Shown: in pieces, positions 44,501-54,409 of the stretch
Position numbering within the stretch: position 1 is the first letter of the stretch
Layout of the letters: each line of letters begins with the position of its first letter
Source: Salvelinus alpinus
Taxonomy: Eukaryota; Chordata; Actinopteri; Salmoniformes; Salmonidae
Reading direction: 5' to 3'
Assembly (NCBI RefSeq): GCF_045679555.1
Contig: NC_092090.1
Span: forward strand, 28,389,702 to 28,453,701
Length of the DNA stretch: 64,000 nucleotides
The notes under the pieces: model-generated
Told to the model about the DNA's origin: nothing
Database searches by the model: none
Seen by the model: the letters and a program-made list of their open reading frames with translations, nothing else
Translations under genes and position numbers: made by a program

Positions 44501-47500
44501 GTAGTCTATTGTAACCTAGAAACCATTGTTTGGGAGGTGTAATCGAGATGATGGGAAGATATGTTAGGTTCCTTTGAACGGCCAAGAGGTGTAAACAAAC
44601 TCATTGTAGACACAGTGAAGCCAACATTCCTGCAGCATCTGGGTAAAGGATGGGGTCATCTGGTTGGTTCTTCAAACAGATCTTTGGCTGTTCACTTTGA
44701 AACGAGTCTCCCCCAGCCAACAGAGAGAAAGCATCAGTCCTCCTACTCTACTTTGTTTATTTCCTCAGTGTGGTCTGTAATATTTAGTGCGTTAGGCCTG
44801 GGGAGTGTTCTTATCCACCCATCAACAGCGCTGAGTGTAAAACAAACCCTGGTGGTGGATGGGAGCTTTACATGAACTCCTTATCTGAGTTATGAGCTCT
44901 GAAGAACACAGACAGTGGGAGCCTGAATAGCAGCATAAGAGAAGACCACCTTCTCTTAACATTACTCAGAGTGGATCTGCCAGACAGTGAAAATGGCTTT
45001 GTTATTTCTGGGATGTTAATTTTCAAGTTCCCAACATCTAAATTGGCCAATTCTCCTTTTTTTTGTGGGCCTATGCTGCTGCATCTCGCTCTCGTTTTTC
45101 ACTCTCTCTGCTTGTGAGTCAGGGACCTGGTGGGTGTGGCGGTATGTTTCTCTCACAGGCCTTGACTCAGCCCTCTGACTGCCCAGGGGTCCTGAGGATA
45201 CACCTGCTATATAAATGACAATAGGCTGACTTCCTATGAGACTGGAAGGGTCCTCCCTCCCCATGACCCAGTTGCATTTGCCTCTTTCAAAGAACTACTG
45301 GAAAATATTGGGCTGGATACCTGGAAGCGTGGATATTTGTTTTCACCCAAAGTAGCTTACATTGCCTTTGCCCACATGCTCTGACTATGGGCAGAGTTAG
45401 TACTAGATCTTATTTCATTATATCCATTTTCTATTTTAGAGGAGACTGGTGCGTTAGAGTACCAATTTCTTTCCACAATATCTGCTTTGCTTACAGTCAG
45501 TCGAGATAAAAAGGGCCAATATAATCCTGTAGAATTGCTTGCACAAGCGTAACTGACTGAGTGAATGCATTCTATTAGAAGCTGTGCTGATGCAACTCTC
45601 TGACTGTGGACAGGTGGTTGTTGACACTGCTCAGATCGAGAACAAGGAAGCCTATGCTCCACAGATTGCTCTGGAGGGCTCCAGAGTTGTGGTACAAGTA
45701 CCCTCCACATGGTGAGTAGGATTATTCATAATTGTCTCTTCTGCCCTCTGCTTTTCCACAATCTGCTTGCTTTACAGGTCCAAAAAAGAATTTGGCTTGC
45801 TTTAGTAGTTTTATCTTCGCAAGGGAATTCCAAGTATTCAGAACCCTTAGCCATACAATTGGCTAAATCAGCAAACTACATACTTTCTATCCACAAAAGC
45901 CAACACTGGACTCAATCAACTATCATATTTGGACAGTAAAGTATTAACAGACCTATAAATGTATTTGTATTATGTTGGACATGCCAGTCGTGCTGTGTCC
46001 TGACTGTCCTGTGTGTAGGTGCCTGAAAGAGGACCCAGCCACCATGTCTCTGTTGCAGCGGAGTCTGGACCCAGAGAAGACCCTCGGCCTGGTGGACGTG
46101 CTATATACCGCCGTCTTTGACATCAATAGGTGGAAGGAGTGCAAGTGAGTGGATGTGTATTGTCCAAGGCATTTTCACGTTTGCATTTTTAATTCCTAGA
46201 AAGAATCAACCTGCTGTGTGTTCGCATTGGTTGACAGAGGTGTAGCTCTCATTCTCAAGCTTTAGTTTACATTTGCCCCGAAAGAAAATCTTAAACGCTA
46301 GCTAGCTATTGTAATTTTCCATGCCATTGAATGCTTATTATTGTCTCCCTCCACAGAGAACAGGCCTTGCCTACCATTCAGATGCAGTTACAGCGGGAGA
46401 GCCCTGATTACGGGATGCAGGTAGACCTGCCTTCTGGAAATGGCTCCAAAGCCTACAGTGGCCTGCCCAAAACTATCTCCAAGCTAACTTCCAAATTCAC
46501 AAAGAAGGCCTCTTCCAGCTCTGTGTCCAGTGGTGGGGGCAGCTACTCCATCCCCAGCACCCCGTCCCATAGCATGCTCTCTAGCAGCAGCTCTGAAGAC
46601 AAGCAGTTCAAGAGCCTGGGCCACGCAGTAGACGGGAGACTGCAGAGCATCTTACAGCTAGGCAACCTGTCCAGCAACCTCGACCCCACCCAGCCCCAGA
46701 ACGGTTCAGTGTGTGACGACCAGGGCATGAAGCTCCCCACGGACCAGGAGATGCAGGACGTCATTGACTTTCTCTCAGGTTTCAACATGAGCAAGTCCCA
46801 GCAAGCCTCCCCACTGGTCAAAAGGAGGAACTCTGTAGCGTCTGCCAACGCCGCCGAGCTGAAGCCCCCGAGCGGCGCCACCGACCGAACCCCAATCTCC
46901 CAAGCGGTCTCCCACAGTTCACTGCAGCCCCCTACCCAGAGTATGCCGCAGCAGCAGCAGCCACCACCACCGCAGCAGCCCTCCCAGCAGGCACTGCAGT
47001 ACTACCAACACCTCCTCCAGCCTATTGGGCAGCAGCAGCATGCTCCACCTCAGCTGCCCTCCCAACAGCCTCCACCCCAGGCTCTTCCCCAGCAGAGAAT
47101 GCCAAGTAAGTGGCTGAGTGGTTCCAGCCAGCAGCAGCCTCATCCCCAGGGCCCCCCTCCCCCAGCAGGGCTCTCCCCCCTGGGGCCCATTGGCCAGTGG
47201 GGCTCACCTGGCCTCCCAGACCTGAGCTCGGACCTGTACAGCCTGGGGCTGGTCAGCACCTACATGGACAGTGTCATGTCTGAGATGCTGGGGCAGAAAC
47301 CACAAGGTCCTCGCAACAACACCTGGCCCAACAGGGACCAGAACGAGGGTGTGTTTGGGGTGCTGGGAGACACTTTGCCCTTTGACCCTGCAGGTGAGTC
47401 ATTTTCCCCCCCTTATATCCACAAACCCAGATAACACTGGGTTTCTCTGACTAATGTGTGGGTGGTGTTCAGTAGGGAGTGAACATTTTGGAACAGAGTG

Positions 47501-49754
47501 AATTGGGGGAGGTACTACGGTGTTCCTCACTGAACATAACCTAGGTGGTTGATTACACTTTAGAGCAGTGTGTGATCTGCATATTGTCATGTTGAAGGAT
47601 GCAGTTAACTACAAAGGCTCCATATAATAGCAATGAAAGTTGGTCAAAGTGTAGCCAGTGAGAGCCAGTGTCTTGACCTCGGGTAAAGAAAAGTGGCCTC
47701 CTTTAGGACGGTGTTCCCCCCCCCCCCCCCATTATCAGTAGGCTGTCTGGGTTGTGAGGCAGGCAGCTCACAGCCTCCAGGGATTCCATGGTAGGAGAGA
47801 ACTGTCAGCAGTGGGGCTTGGAGCTGTGTTGACTGGGCTGTTTCATTAAAGACTGAGAAGGAAAAGGGAGACTACTGTTTAGCACTGCAGTCATTATGCC
47901 TGGAGAGGATATGTTGCTTTAGATTTTTCTTGGGGTTTTGTGATGTGCTTACATAATCTCATTGTAACCATTAAAGCCATTTGGGGTGGTGATATTTTGC
48001 TGACAGAAAAATGTATGATATGATTTCCTGAATGAATAGCGGCCATTATCAGGTGCAAGTGAAAATCCTTTATAGCCACATCTCTCATTCAGATACATTT
48101 TCAAAAACTCTGAACTACAGGACCTTACTAGAATCTCTCCAAATGCACTGTAAATGTAGGTTGTTGTCTGACAGTGAGCAGCTGTCCCCTGCACCCCCCC
48201 CCCCAGCAGTTCTGATTTGTCATTTTAAATGTTATGCTGAATTTACAATGTGTCAGTTAATGTTTTTACAGTGCAGCAGACGCTTTTTATTTCAGAGCGG
48301 AGGCCATTTGTGTTCAGCTGACTTACGGCTATTGTGATTTTTCTGCTATGCTAGACAGTCTGGCTGAATGGTTTGAGCTGTGGAGTGCAAACACACAGAG
48401 AAAAGCTGAGGATGTCAAACTGAACTATTTTTTTTTCTCCCTTTCATATGCAGTTGGTTCTGACCCCGAGTTTGCGCGTTACGTTGCCGGAGTCAGCCAG
48501 GCCATGCAGCAGAAACGGCAGGTGCAGCAAATCCGTCGACCCAGCAACACCCGCGGCAACTGGCCCGTCTCTGATGAGCAGCACAGGACCTGGTCCCACC
48601 CAGAGTACTACAGCGAAGGGTACGTTCCCCAATCACACCTAACATCTCATTGATACACACATCTCTGTATATGGCATAGGGCTCTATATAGTCCGCCCAA
48701 AGTAGTACTACAGGGTATGTTCATTCAAGGCTCTATACACCACTCCATCTCACATGCCTACTAGTACAATTTATTCACACCTCTTTGTATATAACATCTC
48801 TCTAAAGTATGCCAATCAATCTTACATGCCTCTTAGTGATGTTCGATTTGTAAGAACAAGATGTTCATAGTGTTTCAAGTAGTTCTGACTGAGAATGCTA
48901 CTTATGTGAAACAGGGAGGCGGTCAACAGCAGCTGGTCAGCCAATCAGGGAGACTCTGCCAGCTCCAGTGATGAGACGTCCTCAGCCAATGGGGACAGCT
49001 TGTTCTCCATGTTCTCTGGACCTGATCTTGTTGCCGCCGTCAAACAAAGAAGGTACAACTGAGTCACCATGTGTGTTACTGTTCTTTTGGTTTCCCTACA
49101 ACCTGTTTTGTTATTCATGAAGTGAACTATTGATATTGTGCTGTAGAGCTTCATGTCTCTGCTTCTGCCTGTAGACAACACAGCTGTGGTGAGCATGAGG
49201 TGTGTACCCTGCCCTCTCCTCCCCTCCATCACTTGGGAGATGATAATAACCAGGTAAGGAAAGAGTGTACTTAGGAGTCTGTGTGCAGCACAGTAATTGA
49301 GACAGAAAATGTAAGCCCCTATTGTTCACTACATTTATTTTATTTGGAATCCCTTTAAATGTTAACATTTACCCCCTTTTATTTATTTTTGCTACAGATT
49401 TTGTATTGATCAACTCCCATTTCCATCCATTCTACTCCACAGGAAAGCAAAACAAAAACTTGGCCGCCAAAGGCCCCATGGCAGCACTCCGCTCACACTC
49501 AACACAACACCATGCCCAATCCAAGCTCTTCCCTGTACCAGATGAACATCCCTTCCAGCCAATGGTGTGATTCCATGCAGATGTTACAGTCGCCGGTGTG
49601 GTCCACTGCCAGTGACTGCCCTCCCTCCACCGGGATCTCCTCTGGCTTCTCTCACTACACCCAGCAGCAACAACAGCACAAACCCATCAGCAAGGGCTTT
49701 AAATCCTTCCCCATCAAACATGAGCACAGGCCCTCCTACCTTCACCAGTACTGA
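32064..49754 (+). CDS. garre1: garre1 (granule-associated Rac and RHOG effector 1, KIAA0355), 13 coding exons
   Basis: Coding exons: 32064-32567, 37919-38131, 40334-40474, 40819-40914, 41052-41213, 44057-44215, 45614-45711, 46019-46144, 46357-47393, 48454-48619, 48915-49052, 49175-49253, 49443-49754. All introns are GT-AG and the phases agree. The join is 3,231 nt, 1,076 residues plus stop, close to human GARRE1. The start MYCCSAQESKMDYKRRF and the end KGFKSFPIKHEH...YLHQY align with the human protein. GARRE1 is reported as an effector of active Rac1 and RhoG that localises to P-bodies and associates with the CCR4-NOT deadenylase. It has no enzymatic motif. Residues about 1-500 are a conserved, largely helical region. 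About 505-845 is a low-complexity Ser/Pro/Gln-rich region. The C-terminus has conserved short blocks. No frameshift or stop is seen, so this copy looks functional. Confidence 0.95.
32719..32874. repeat. Palindromic MITE in garre1 intron 1
   Basis: The left arm GGTAGGAGGAGCTATAGGA and TTCATTGTAATGGC pair with the right arm GCCATTACAATGAG and TCCTATAGCTCCTCCCACC, around a centre near 32795. This is a foldback-type teleost MITE. No coding content. Confidence 0.8.
32875..37918. other. Remainder of garre1 intron 1
   Basis: About 5 kb with no recognised gene or element. Simple runs include G9 and C13 tracts at 34284-34333. Small open frames (for example 36490-36681) show no domain signature. Confidence 0.45.
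37919..38131 (+). CDS. garre1: garre1 coding exon 2 (residues 169-239)
   Basis: Acceptor CTCTCCAG at 37911-37918, donor GAG|GTATTT at 38131. It encodes VLGRCFLTVMQVHFQFLSQ and ALQKVQPVAQSCLAEALAQ, then a variable linker and EEASRSWKGAAE. Phase 0 on both sides. Confidence 0.95.
38132..38719. other. garre1 intron 2, proximal part
   Basis: No feature recognised. The open frames overlapping exon 2 that continue here (to 38190) are read-through in non-coding frames. Confidence 0.4.
38720..40095. repeat. CAAGTC-rich interspersed repeat in garre1 intron 2
   Basis: The left end (38720-38860) and right end (40018-40095) are rich in CAAGTC and its variants (AAGTCAAG, GAGTCAAGTA, GTCAAGTCATC, GTGACTCGAGTCAGACTCGAG). 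The same word marks both ends in the same sense, and the interior is A/T-rich with a C12 run near 39998. It looks like one inserted element with repetitive ends. The class is not determined and the limits are approximate. Confidence 0.4.
40334..40474 (+). CDS. garre1: garre1 coding exon 3 (residues 240-286)
   Basis: Acceptor GTGTTCCAG, donor CAG|GTAGAT. It encodes RLRERGRDGCLAGIQVQQLF and HHLKELNMKIDNALQ, highly conserved with human. Phase 0 at both ends. Confidence 0.95.
40521..40669. repeat. Palindromic MITE in garre1 intron 3
   Basis: The left half ATGACACCCTGTTCCCCAAT ... GCACTGCTTTTGACCAGAGC is mirrored by the right half GCTCTGGTCAAAAGTATTGC ... GAAATAGGGTTCCATTTC, centred near 40595. 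A common fish foldback element. Confidence 0.8.
40819..40914 (+). CDS. garre1: garre1 coding exon 4 (residues 287-318)
   Basis: Acceptor TTTGCCAG, donor CAG|GTATGT. It encodes AYKAALESMGHSEYALKAGF and HLNPKSVEAALQ. Phase 0. Confidence 0.95.
41052..41213 (+). CDS. garre1: garre1 coding exon 5 (residues 319-372)
   Basis: Acceptor CTATGTAG, donor ACG|GTATGC. It encodes GCCSEAEAQQAG, then CELPTIPVQIGAHFLKGVSF and NESAADNLKLKT, one of the most conserved parts of the protein. The preceding intron is only 137 bp. Confidence 0.95.
41944..43960 (+). mobile_element. hAT-like non-autonomous element, copy 3, with perfect 8-bp target duplication
   Basis: The 2,017-bp element begins TAGAGGTCGACC and ends GGTCGCCCTCTA, imperfect terminal inverted repeats. 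It is flanked by identical octamers GTTTCAAT at 41936-41943 and 43961-43968. Eight-bp duplications and TAG-type ends are features of hAT elements. Subterminal CGGCCGAT/AATCGG words occur at both ends. The interior has no transposase frame, carries an (AT)n run at about 42045-42065, an HpaI SINE on the - strand and a block repeated inside the element (AAACCTGCATATTTAG near 42517 and again near 42790). It sits in garre1 intron 5, which would be about 0.8 kb without it. Confidence 0.8.
42062..42246 (-). repeat. HpaI-type SINE inside hAT-like copy 3
   Basis: Read on the - strand: AGGTGGTTAGAGCGTTGGAC, B box GGTTGCAAGATTGAATCCCG, GGCAGTTAACCCACCG with the HpaI site, and tail TTAGTTAAATAAAGGTG. Same internal position as in copy 1. 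Confidence 0.85.
44057..44215 (+). CDS. garre1: garre1 coding exon 6 (residues 373-425)
   Basis: Acceptor TATCCTCAG, donor CTG|GTGAGT. It encodes HTMLQLIKEAVGQNG and PVTEVLNQVCPSSWRMACK. The intron before it contains the 2,017-bp hAT-like insertion. Confidence 0.95.
44216..45613. other. garre1 intron 6
   Basis: About 1.4 kb with no gene or repeat recognised. The small frames are without signatures. Confidence 0.45.
45614..45711 (+). CDS. garre1: garre1 coding exon 7 (residues 426-458)
   Basis: Acceptor GTGGACAG, donor TG|GTGAGT with the Trp-458 codon split 2+1. It encodes VVVDTAQIENKEAYAPQIAL and VVVQVPSTW. Confidence 0.95.
46019..46144 (+). CDS. garre1: garre1 coding exon 8 (residues 458-500)
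   Basis: Acceptor GTGTGTAG, donor CAA|GTGAGT with a 2+1 split codon. It encodes CLKEDPATMSLLQRSLDPEK and TLGLVDVLYTAVFDINRW. Confidence 0.95.
46357..47393 (+). CDS. garre1: garre1 coding exon 9, large low-complexity exon (residues 500-846)
   Basis: Acceptor CTCCACAG, donor CAG|GTGAGT leaving phase 1. It encodes KLTSKFTKKASSSS, a Ser-rich stretch, and the conserved block LPTDQEMQDVIDFLSGFNMS at about residues 627-646. A Gln/Pro tract follows at about 696-765 (CAG-rich codons) with the conserved LQYYQHLLQPIG inside it, then DLSSDLYSLGLVSTYMDSVM. The Gln/Pro tract is the most divergent part against human. An in-frame ATG at 46331 lies in the intron and is not a start. Confidence 0.95.
47394..48453. 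other. garre1 intron 9
   Basis: About 1.06 kb. Only C-rich simple runs are seen (near 47707 and 48194). No element recognised. Confidence 0.45.
48454..48619 (+). CDS. garre1: garre1 coding exon 10 (residues 846-901)
   Basis: Acceptor CATATGCAG, donor AAGG|GTACGT. It encodes GSDPEFARYVAGVSQAMQQK and RGNWPVSDEQHRTWSHPEYY. Confidence 0.93.
48915..49052 (+). CDS. garre1: garre1 coding exon 11 (residues 901-947)
   Basis: Acceptor TGAAACAG, donor AAG|GTACAA. It encodes GDSASSSDETSSANGDSLFS and MFSGPDLVAAVKQR, a very conserved acidic/Ser block. Confidence 0.93.
49175..49253 (+). CDS. garre1: garre1 coding exon 12 (residues 947-973)
   Basis: Acceptor GCCTGTAG, donor CAG|GTAAGG, ending in phase 0. 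It encodes QHSCGEHEVCTLPSPPLHHL. Only LPSPPL and flanking charged residues are kept from human, so this small exon is the least certain in sequence but exact in phase. Confidence 0.88.
49443..49754 (+). CDS. garre1: garre1 coding exon 13, terminal (residues 974-1076)
   Basis: Acceptor CTCCACAG. It encodes KTKTWPPKAPWQH, MQMLQSPVWSTASDC and the C-terminal KGFKSFPIKHEH...LHQY, ending at TGA 49752-49754. All of these blocks are present in human GARRE1. Confidence 0.95.
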   Translation, partial: ESKTKTWPPKAPWQHSAHTQHNTMPNPSSSLYQMNIPSSQWCDSMQMLQSPVWSTASDCPPSTGISSGFSHYTQQQQQHKPISKGFKSFPIKHEHRPSYLHQY

Positions 49755-51220
49755 TACAGACCAAACAAATGAGTCCATTGGTATGGTAAAATACTTGTAG
49801 CTGTATTTCTGAAGCAAGTAATGTTGCCCTTTTGGAATAACCATTAACTTCAAAACAGTCTAAGTATGTGTTTTAAGGCAAAATTGAATTGTTCATACTG
49901 GCTTAACATTGTGTTTTTCCATTTCAAATGCCCCCTATTTGAAAAAGACAGTCTAAACTGCCATGTAAAAAATGCATGTCCTACTGGCAGCAGATAGTAT
50001 AAACTTTATCAGGCAGACATGCATGGCCATCATCCACTTTTCTTCTCCTTCTGAAAATGTAAGGGATAAGATTGTAGGGGGTGGGCTCTAAACGAGACAC
50101 TCCAATTTCCCCCATAATTCTATGCTGTAACTGCCAAATCTCATGTAAGATGACTCAGACTACAGCTAACATCTACTGTTCCATAGCTTGTAAATTACTG
50201 AAGTTGAAATATAAATAATAATTTACTACTTTTTATTAAGAGGCTTTGAGCAGGCTCAGCATACATAAATCATTGCAATTGAAAAAAATAACTTTTTCAG
50301 CAACTGACAGAGTAAAAAATATATAGCAGTAACTATGTGCCATGTTGGTATTAATAGCACTTTCACAATATTATTTTCCAACCAAAGCGTTGTTCAGAAG
50401 ATAAATGGTGCTGAGAGAAGTCAGATTAAAGTTACGAGTCCTAGGGAAAGTCTTTGATCAAAACGCGCATTCATTTCCTTTTCTTTCCCTGATTTGGCAG
50501 TTCGCTTCAGAATGACTAACTCATAAACCTAATGTTTGTTCCTTTTAAAATACAATATTTTCGTGTACAAATATTGACAGTATTAATCTTATTTTTGTAT
50601 TTTCTTACATGTTATACCATATTACAACCCCCCCCCAAGATATGAAGGCACATTAATTTCTTTAGTACAGAGTTTAACTACACCATATATCTAAAGGTTA
50701 CCAAATATGCCATTATAAACACTAAAACATTGAGTAGGGTATTTTTTAGCCCATGTTTCTATGGCTACGGGCTGTATTTAAATGCCCAGAATGTTACATT
50801 TTTGATGTTTGCGGATGCCAATGTTGCCTGTATTTATGAAATGACACCATGTTTTCTGAAAACTAACATACTTACCATGTTTACAGAGATTTGTTTGCTG
50901 TATATACCTTTTTATAGTTCTGTGCTTTGCACAATCAAAATATAGGGTGTGTTGCTTTGTCTGTGTTTCCCAAACTTTTGCTGCCTTTTTTCTCATCTTT
51001 ATAGACCTTGGACTGTAACCATTAATTAGCATCTTTCAGCTGTGTCAAAATGGTTAACTAGTGGCATCTACAAAAAAAAAGAAAATGTTACCCTGACAGA
51101 AGATATGAAGGGGGACTGCTTGGCTTATGTTGCTTATTGTTCTCTTGAGCTGGCAACTGAATCTTCCCAAGTGTACCAGCAATGCAACAACAAAAAAATA
51201 ATAAAAATGACTAGCAATTG
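49755..51220 (+). other. garre1: garre1 3'UTR, putative
   Basis: A/T-rich sequence downstream of the stop. A candidate polyadenylation signal AATAAA lies at 51200-51205, followed within about 60-90 bases by a GT-rich stretch (GGGGTGACAGGCTGTTGC). Other AATAAA words near 51540 are possible. No coding content is recognised. The exact end cannot be fixed without transcript data. Confidence 0.4.
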
Positions 51221-52012
51221 AATGTTTATTTTCTATGACAAATTACAGTATGATCCTTTTCTTTGAGGGGTGACAGGCTGTTGCACTTGGACCTTTAAGT
51301 GAAATCCTTTGTCAGTATAATAGCCATTGACCAAGGCTACCCGTCGTAGTGTATTTCAAACTTAACAATTCTGGGACCCAATGCTGGTGGTGATTTGTTC
51401 ACGAACTGACCTGTTGGGAGTAATGATATTCTGTGACAGCTCCGTATGCCCAAACTATTAAATGCACCCCATGTTACTTTACAGCACTAGGTCAGGAAAG
51501 AACTCCTGGGCAGAAAAAAAATAGCAAACTTTATTTTCAATAAAATAAAAGATGTGAATCAATTCAGAGGAGAAAAAAATTGGAATCGGAGTCAATTTGC
51601 AACCTGTCACTGGTTAACATCGACAAACAATTGAAACAGTCAAGCAATGAATGCAGCTGGTTGCATTTTCATTGAGGGACAACACATACATGTTTGGCTG
51701 ACGTCTGCTATGGTTCCCAGGTACAGCCTGGATTCGAACTTGGACTGCAGTGCCTTAGACAGCTACGCCACTCTGAATCAGGTGTGTTCGTATAGAGCTG
51801 GTTAAAAACCTGCAAACCCAGTAGCTCCAGGAGAGGGGTTGACATCAACTCTAGGGGAAATAAATGGATGACGTTGAACTGACTGTACACATTCCATTGC
51901 ATGTACTCTGTGATGCAACTGAAAGTTGGAAAATATGAAAAAAACTGTTACAGCTGGCAACTTGTTTACCAAAGCTACTACCTTGTATGATATGTAGGCC
52001 AAATAGCAAACC
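51221..52012. other. Intergenic, with one SINE fragment
   Basis: No gene recognised. A tRNA-derived SINE fragment lies at 51707-51776. Confidence 0.4.
51707..51776 (-). repeat. tRNA-derived SINE head fragment
   Basis: On the - strand, GAGTGGCGTAGCTGTCTAAG (A-box region) is followed by GTTCGAATCCAGGCTGTACC (B-box region), the head of a salmonid tRNA-derived SINE distinct from HpaI. It is truncated shortly after the head. Confidence 0.6.
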
Positions 52013-52235
52013 AGCGGTACTGCCACGAGGTAAAGTTGGTTTTATATTCAGACATTCGCCAAAAGCCATAACTAATTAATTGATTGTCACAGAAACATAA
52101 AAATAAACCATAAGTGTCTAGCATACTTTGACAACCTTTGCTTTGAGTGAACATTCCATATATATATCCAACATTCTATATAAATCATAAACGTTTTCAC
52201 TGATTATGACAGAAAAATCTAACTAGGTATGAGTT

Positions 52236-53632
52236 TTCTTATGGCTGCAATCCCGATAACGGGATGATATGACAACAGCCAGTGAAAGTGCAGGGTGCCA
52301 AATTCAAAACAACAAATCTCATAATTAAAATTCCTCAGACATGCATGTTTCTTATACCATTTTAAAAGGTAATCTTGTTAATCCCACCAAAGTGTCTGAT
52401 TTCAAATATGCTTTTCAGCGAAAGCACTACAAACGATTATGTTAGGTCACACCAAACCACAATAAGCACAGCCATTTCTCCAGCGAAAGATGGTCACAAA
52501 AAGCAGAAATATAGCTAATGAATCACTAACCTTTGATCTTCATCAGATGACACTCATAGGACTTCATGTCACACAATACATGCATGTTTTGTTTGATAAA
52601 GTTCATATTTATATTAAAAAATCTGAGTTTACATTGGCGCGTTACATTCACTAGTTCCAAAAACATCCAGTGATAGTGCATAGCCACATCGTTTCAACAG
52701 AAATACTCATCAATGTAGATGATAATACATGGAATTATAGATATACCTCTCAATGCAACCGCTGTCAGATTTTTTTTTTACTTTACGGAAAAAGCAAACC
52801 ATGCAATAATCTGAGACGGAGCTCAGAAAAAGAGTCAAATTAGCCGCCATGTTGGAGTCAACAGAAACCAGAAATTACATGACAAATATTCCCTTACCTT
52901 TGATGATCTTCATCAGAATGCACTCCCAGGAATCCCAGGTCCACAATAAATGCTTGATTTGTTTCGATAATGTCCGTTATTTATGTCCAATTAGCTACTT
53001 TGGTTAGCGCGTTTGGTAAACAATTCCAAAGTCACAAAGCGCGTTCACTAAAACGTGACGAAATGTCCAAAAGTTCCGTAACAGTCAGTAGAAACATGTC
53101 AAACGATGTATTGAATCAATCTTTAGAATGTTGTTCAAATAAATCTTGAATAACGTTCCAACCGGAGAATTACATTGACTTCAGATGAGCGATGGAACGG
53201 AGCTGCCTCTCACGTGAACGCGCGTGGTCAAAGCACGGTCACCTCATGGCAGTGGTGACTCATTCCTGTCTCCTTCGACCCCCCGTCACAGTAGAGTCAT
53301 GAGACAAAGTTCTACTGACATCTAGTGGAAGCCGTAGGAAGTGAAAACTCATCCATATCTCGCTGTAATTTCAATGGGAGCTTGGTTGAAAATCTACCAG
53401 CCCCAGAAGAAATCCAAACAGGAAGTGGAACTTCTCAGGTTTTTGCCTGCCATATGAGTTCTGTTATACTCACAGACATAATTCAAACAGTTTTAGAAAC
53501 TTCAGAGTGTTTTCTATCCAATACTACTAATAATAATATGCATATATTAGCAACTATGACTGAGGAGCAGGCCGTTTACTCTGGGCACCTTTCATCCAAG
53601 CTACTCAATACAGCCCCTGCAGCCATAAGAAG
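52236..53632. mobile_element. TTAA-family MITE (piggyBac-like), copy 3, longer subtype
   Basis: The ends TCTTATGGCTGCA and TGCAGCCATAAGAAG are inverted. It shares ATCCCGATAACGGGAT near the start, GAAACATGTCAAACG in the interior, and CAAACAGTTTTAGAAAC and GTTTTCTATCCAA near the end with copies 1 and 2. The flanking TTAA is not preserved (right flank TTAT). An internal segment is duplicated: CCTTTGATCTTCATCAGATG at about 52530 and CTTTGATGATCTTCATCAGA at about 52898 begin similar stretches. This explains its 1.4-kb length. Confidence 0.7.
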
Positions 53633-54409
53633 TTATTCTATAAATGTCTGATTTGTTTTGATTTTATAGAAATACATCAAATATATGAAATGCCATTTAA
53701 AGCTGTATAAATCAATAACTAATTCACCGTTTGTTACAGAAACATCAAACTAGGTATGATCTATTCTATACATGTCTAGCATACTTTTAAAACTTTTGTT
53801 TTGAGTAAAAAATCCAGTTTTGATTTGATAGAGGGTGTGTGATCAAAGTTTCAACGAGTCAGTTATACCCTGTTAGACGGGGCCTGGTATAAAATTCTGC
53901 ATCTTCAGTCATATTAAATTAGATTACAGGGGAAAAAACTGGGATGAAGGGGTCAGGCCTGACTAACAAAGCAGACAGGTAGTTTGATCAAGACAACCAA
54001 GAGGATCAACATGGACATTCGACAGTGGAGATAAGGAAAACTAAGAGTGAACCATAACATACACTACCGTTCAAAAGTTTGGGGTCACTTAGAAATGTCC
54101 TTGTTTTTAAAAGCACATTTTTTGTCCATTAAAATAACATCTAAAAGGATCAGAAATACAGTGTAGACATTGTTAATGTTGTAAATGACTGCTTTTTAAT
54201 GCAATCTTTGGAGAATAAAATCAATGACCTATGCGCAAGATTAAACTACCAACATCTTATGCTTCACGGAGTTGTGGCTGAACGATGACACTATCAACAT
54301 ACAGCTGGCTGGTTGTACCGGCAGTATAGAACAGCGGCGGCGGACTATGTACAGCTGGTGCACGACATCTAAGGAAGTCTTGAGTTATTGCATCTCATGA
54401 TAAGCTGTA

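Noticed and set aside
46331..46356. ATG at 46331 as the start of a separate 367-residue protein
   Set aside because: It lies in the intron before garre1 exon 9. The acceptor at 46355-46356 and homology from residue 9 onward show it is exon 9 read with intronic sequence.
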